From contig CAVLBP010000120.1 of NCBI GenBank assembly GCA_963661325.1, positions 1-6,709 of the forward strand: DNA of 6,709 nucleotides, read 5' to 3'. Under the pieces are notes generated by a model, which searched no databases, was not told the DNA's origin, and was given only the letters and a program-made list of their open reading frames with translations. This document shows positions 6,216-6,709 of this stretch, one piece after another. A program made the position numbers and the translations under genes. This DNA is from Pararoseburia sp963661325 (GTDB taxonomy: Bacteria; Bacillota; Clostridia; Lachnospirales; Lachnospiraceae). The first letter of the stretch is position 1, and the number at the start of each line of letters is the position of its first letter.

Positions 6216-6226
6216 TAATTTTTCAA
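6209..6226. promoter_or_regulatory. Possible Rex-type operator over the -35
   Basis: The plus strand reads TTGTTAA, TAAT, TTTTCAA. Compared with the clostridial Rex motif TTGTTAA-N4-TTAACAA, one half-site is perfect and the other matches 5 of 7. The site covers the -35 and part of the spacer, a normal place for a repressor. The region is A/T-rich, so a chance match is quite possible. Confidence 0.3.
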
Positions 6227-6297
6227 ACTTTTTTAAGAAATATAAACAATCTTCCACATGCATTTAAAAATGTGTAGTAATTTATCAAATTTTGTAT

Positions 6298-6709
6298 CTA
6301 TATAATAATGCAGATCAATCCACCATTGTTGTCGTTGACGATCTTTTGCATGGTGTCCTGCAATTTCAACTGACATTCGTCATCCATGGCAGCAATCTTA
6401 CTGCGCATGCCGTCCTCCATCAACTCGCCGACCGACTTGCCGAAGATATTGGTCTCAAAGACGCCTTCCTTGGTCTTTTGTCCCTCCTTGATATAGTCGA
6501 TCAGATCCTGCGCCTGCTGCTCACTGCCTACGATCGGTGCGATCTCTGTCTCGATATTGGCACGGATCATATGAATGGATGGCGATAAGGCTTTCATCTT
6601 GACACCAAATTTATTGCCATGACGGATGAGTACCGGTTCTTCCATGGTGATATCGGACAATTCCGGCGATACCACCCCATAGCCCTTTTGTTCTACGGAC
6701 TGCATGGCA
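6298..6709 (-). CDS. spoIVA: Stage IV sporulation protein A, C-terminal part (partial, runs off the right edge)
   Basis: SpoIVA is the ATPase that polymerises on the outer forespore membrane to form the basement layer of the spore coat, anchored through SpoVM. About 137 C-terminal residues are visible out of a usual length near 490; the N-terminal GTPase-like ATPase domain lies outside the window. Recognisable blocks are GYGVVSPEL, EEPVLIRHGNKFGVKMKA, PSIHMIRANIETEIAPIVG, FETNIFGKSVGELM, KLQDTMQKIVND and the conserved end NGGLICIII before a TAG stop at 6300-6298. The frame stays open to base 6709, so the Met near 6705 is internal and not a start. The gene lies 168 bp upstream of the DUF5692-like gene and on the same strand, but that gene has its own promoter. 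No convincing terminator follows spoIVA. A sporulation-sigma promoter would be expected outside the window. Confidence 0.95.
   Translation of the reverse strand, partial: AMQSVEQKGYGVVSPELSDITMEEPVLIRHGNKFGVKMKALSPSIHMIRANIETEIAPIVGSEQQAQDLIDYIKEGQKTKEGVFETNIFGKSVGELMEDGMRSKIAAMDDECQLKLQDTMQKIVNDNNGGLICIII

Larger units (their letters stand above)
6198..6226 (-). promoter_or_regulatory. Sigma-A type promoter of the DUF5692-like gene
   Basis: On the minus strand TTGAAA (6226-6221), a 17-base spacer and TAAAAT (6203-6198) give 5/6 and 5/6... 4-5 matches to the consensus hexamers (TTGACA, TATAAT) at ideal spacing. The predicted start near 6190 leaves a leader of about 60 bases. It is the only good promoter in the 168 bp between spoIVA and the membrane protein gene. 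Confidence 0.75.

Noticed and set aside
6247..6275. CACAT...ATGTG inverted repeat after spoIVA as a terminator
   Set aside because: Only 5 pairs, a 10-base loop and no proper U-tract. It is too weak to call a terminator in A/T-rich DNA.
6292..6588. 98-codon plus-strand frame opposite spoIVA
   Set aside because: It is fully antisense to a well-recognised SpoIVA C-terminus and has no ribosome binding site or family resemblance.

Overview
The window looks like chromosome from a spore-forming, low-GC Gram-positive bacterium of the class Clostridia, most likely a Lachnospiraceae-type gut organism. The reasons are the C-terminal part of the endospore coat ATPase SpoIVA at the right edge, strong GGAGG-type ribosome binding sites, a DUF5692-like membrane protein of the sort I associate with anaerobic gut bacteria, and housekeeping genes of clostridial type. 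There is no sign of a mobile element, phage, CRISPR array, tRNA or rRNA.

Layout, left to right. Bases 2-61 (+) are the last codons of a gene that enters from the left. It is followed 30 bp later by a complete MATE-family efflux transporter (92-1420, +), and the two probably share a transcript. The MATE gene runs head-on into a minus-strand cluster with only 5 bp between the two stop codons. In its own transcription order, that cluster is an inosine/guanosine-type purine nucleoside phosphorylase (4905-4069), an MTA/SAH/adenosine deaminase-like amidohydrolase (4006-2708), an MBL-fold metallo-hydrolase of the UlaG-like group (2688-1936) and ribonuclease HI (1917-1426). Gaps of 62, 19 and 18 bp suggest one operon. 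The first two genes form a purine salvage unit: the deaminase would turn aminopurine nucleosides (adenosine, methylthioadenosine, S-adenosylhomocysteine) into inosine-type nucleosides, which the phosphorylase can split to hypoxanthine plus a sugar phosphate.

Upstream of the operon lies a self-contained minus-strand transcription unit (about 6226 to 4957). It has a near-consensus promoter with a possible Rex-type redox operator over its -35, a short G/C hairpin at the expected 5' end of the mRNA, an excellent Shine-Dalgarno, a very tryptophan-rich polytopic membrane protein of unknown function (5023-6129), and a textbook intrinsic terminator. Its codon choice differs visibly from its neighbours in the way highly expressed genes often differ. 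This unit is the least explained and most interesting part of the window. Upstream of it, the 3' end of spoIVA (6298-6709, -) runs off the right edge.

Starts were chosen by ribosome binding site. For the phosphorylase and the membrane protein the real start lies inside the longest open frame, and for the deaminase the second ATG is preferred.
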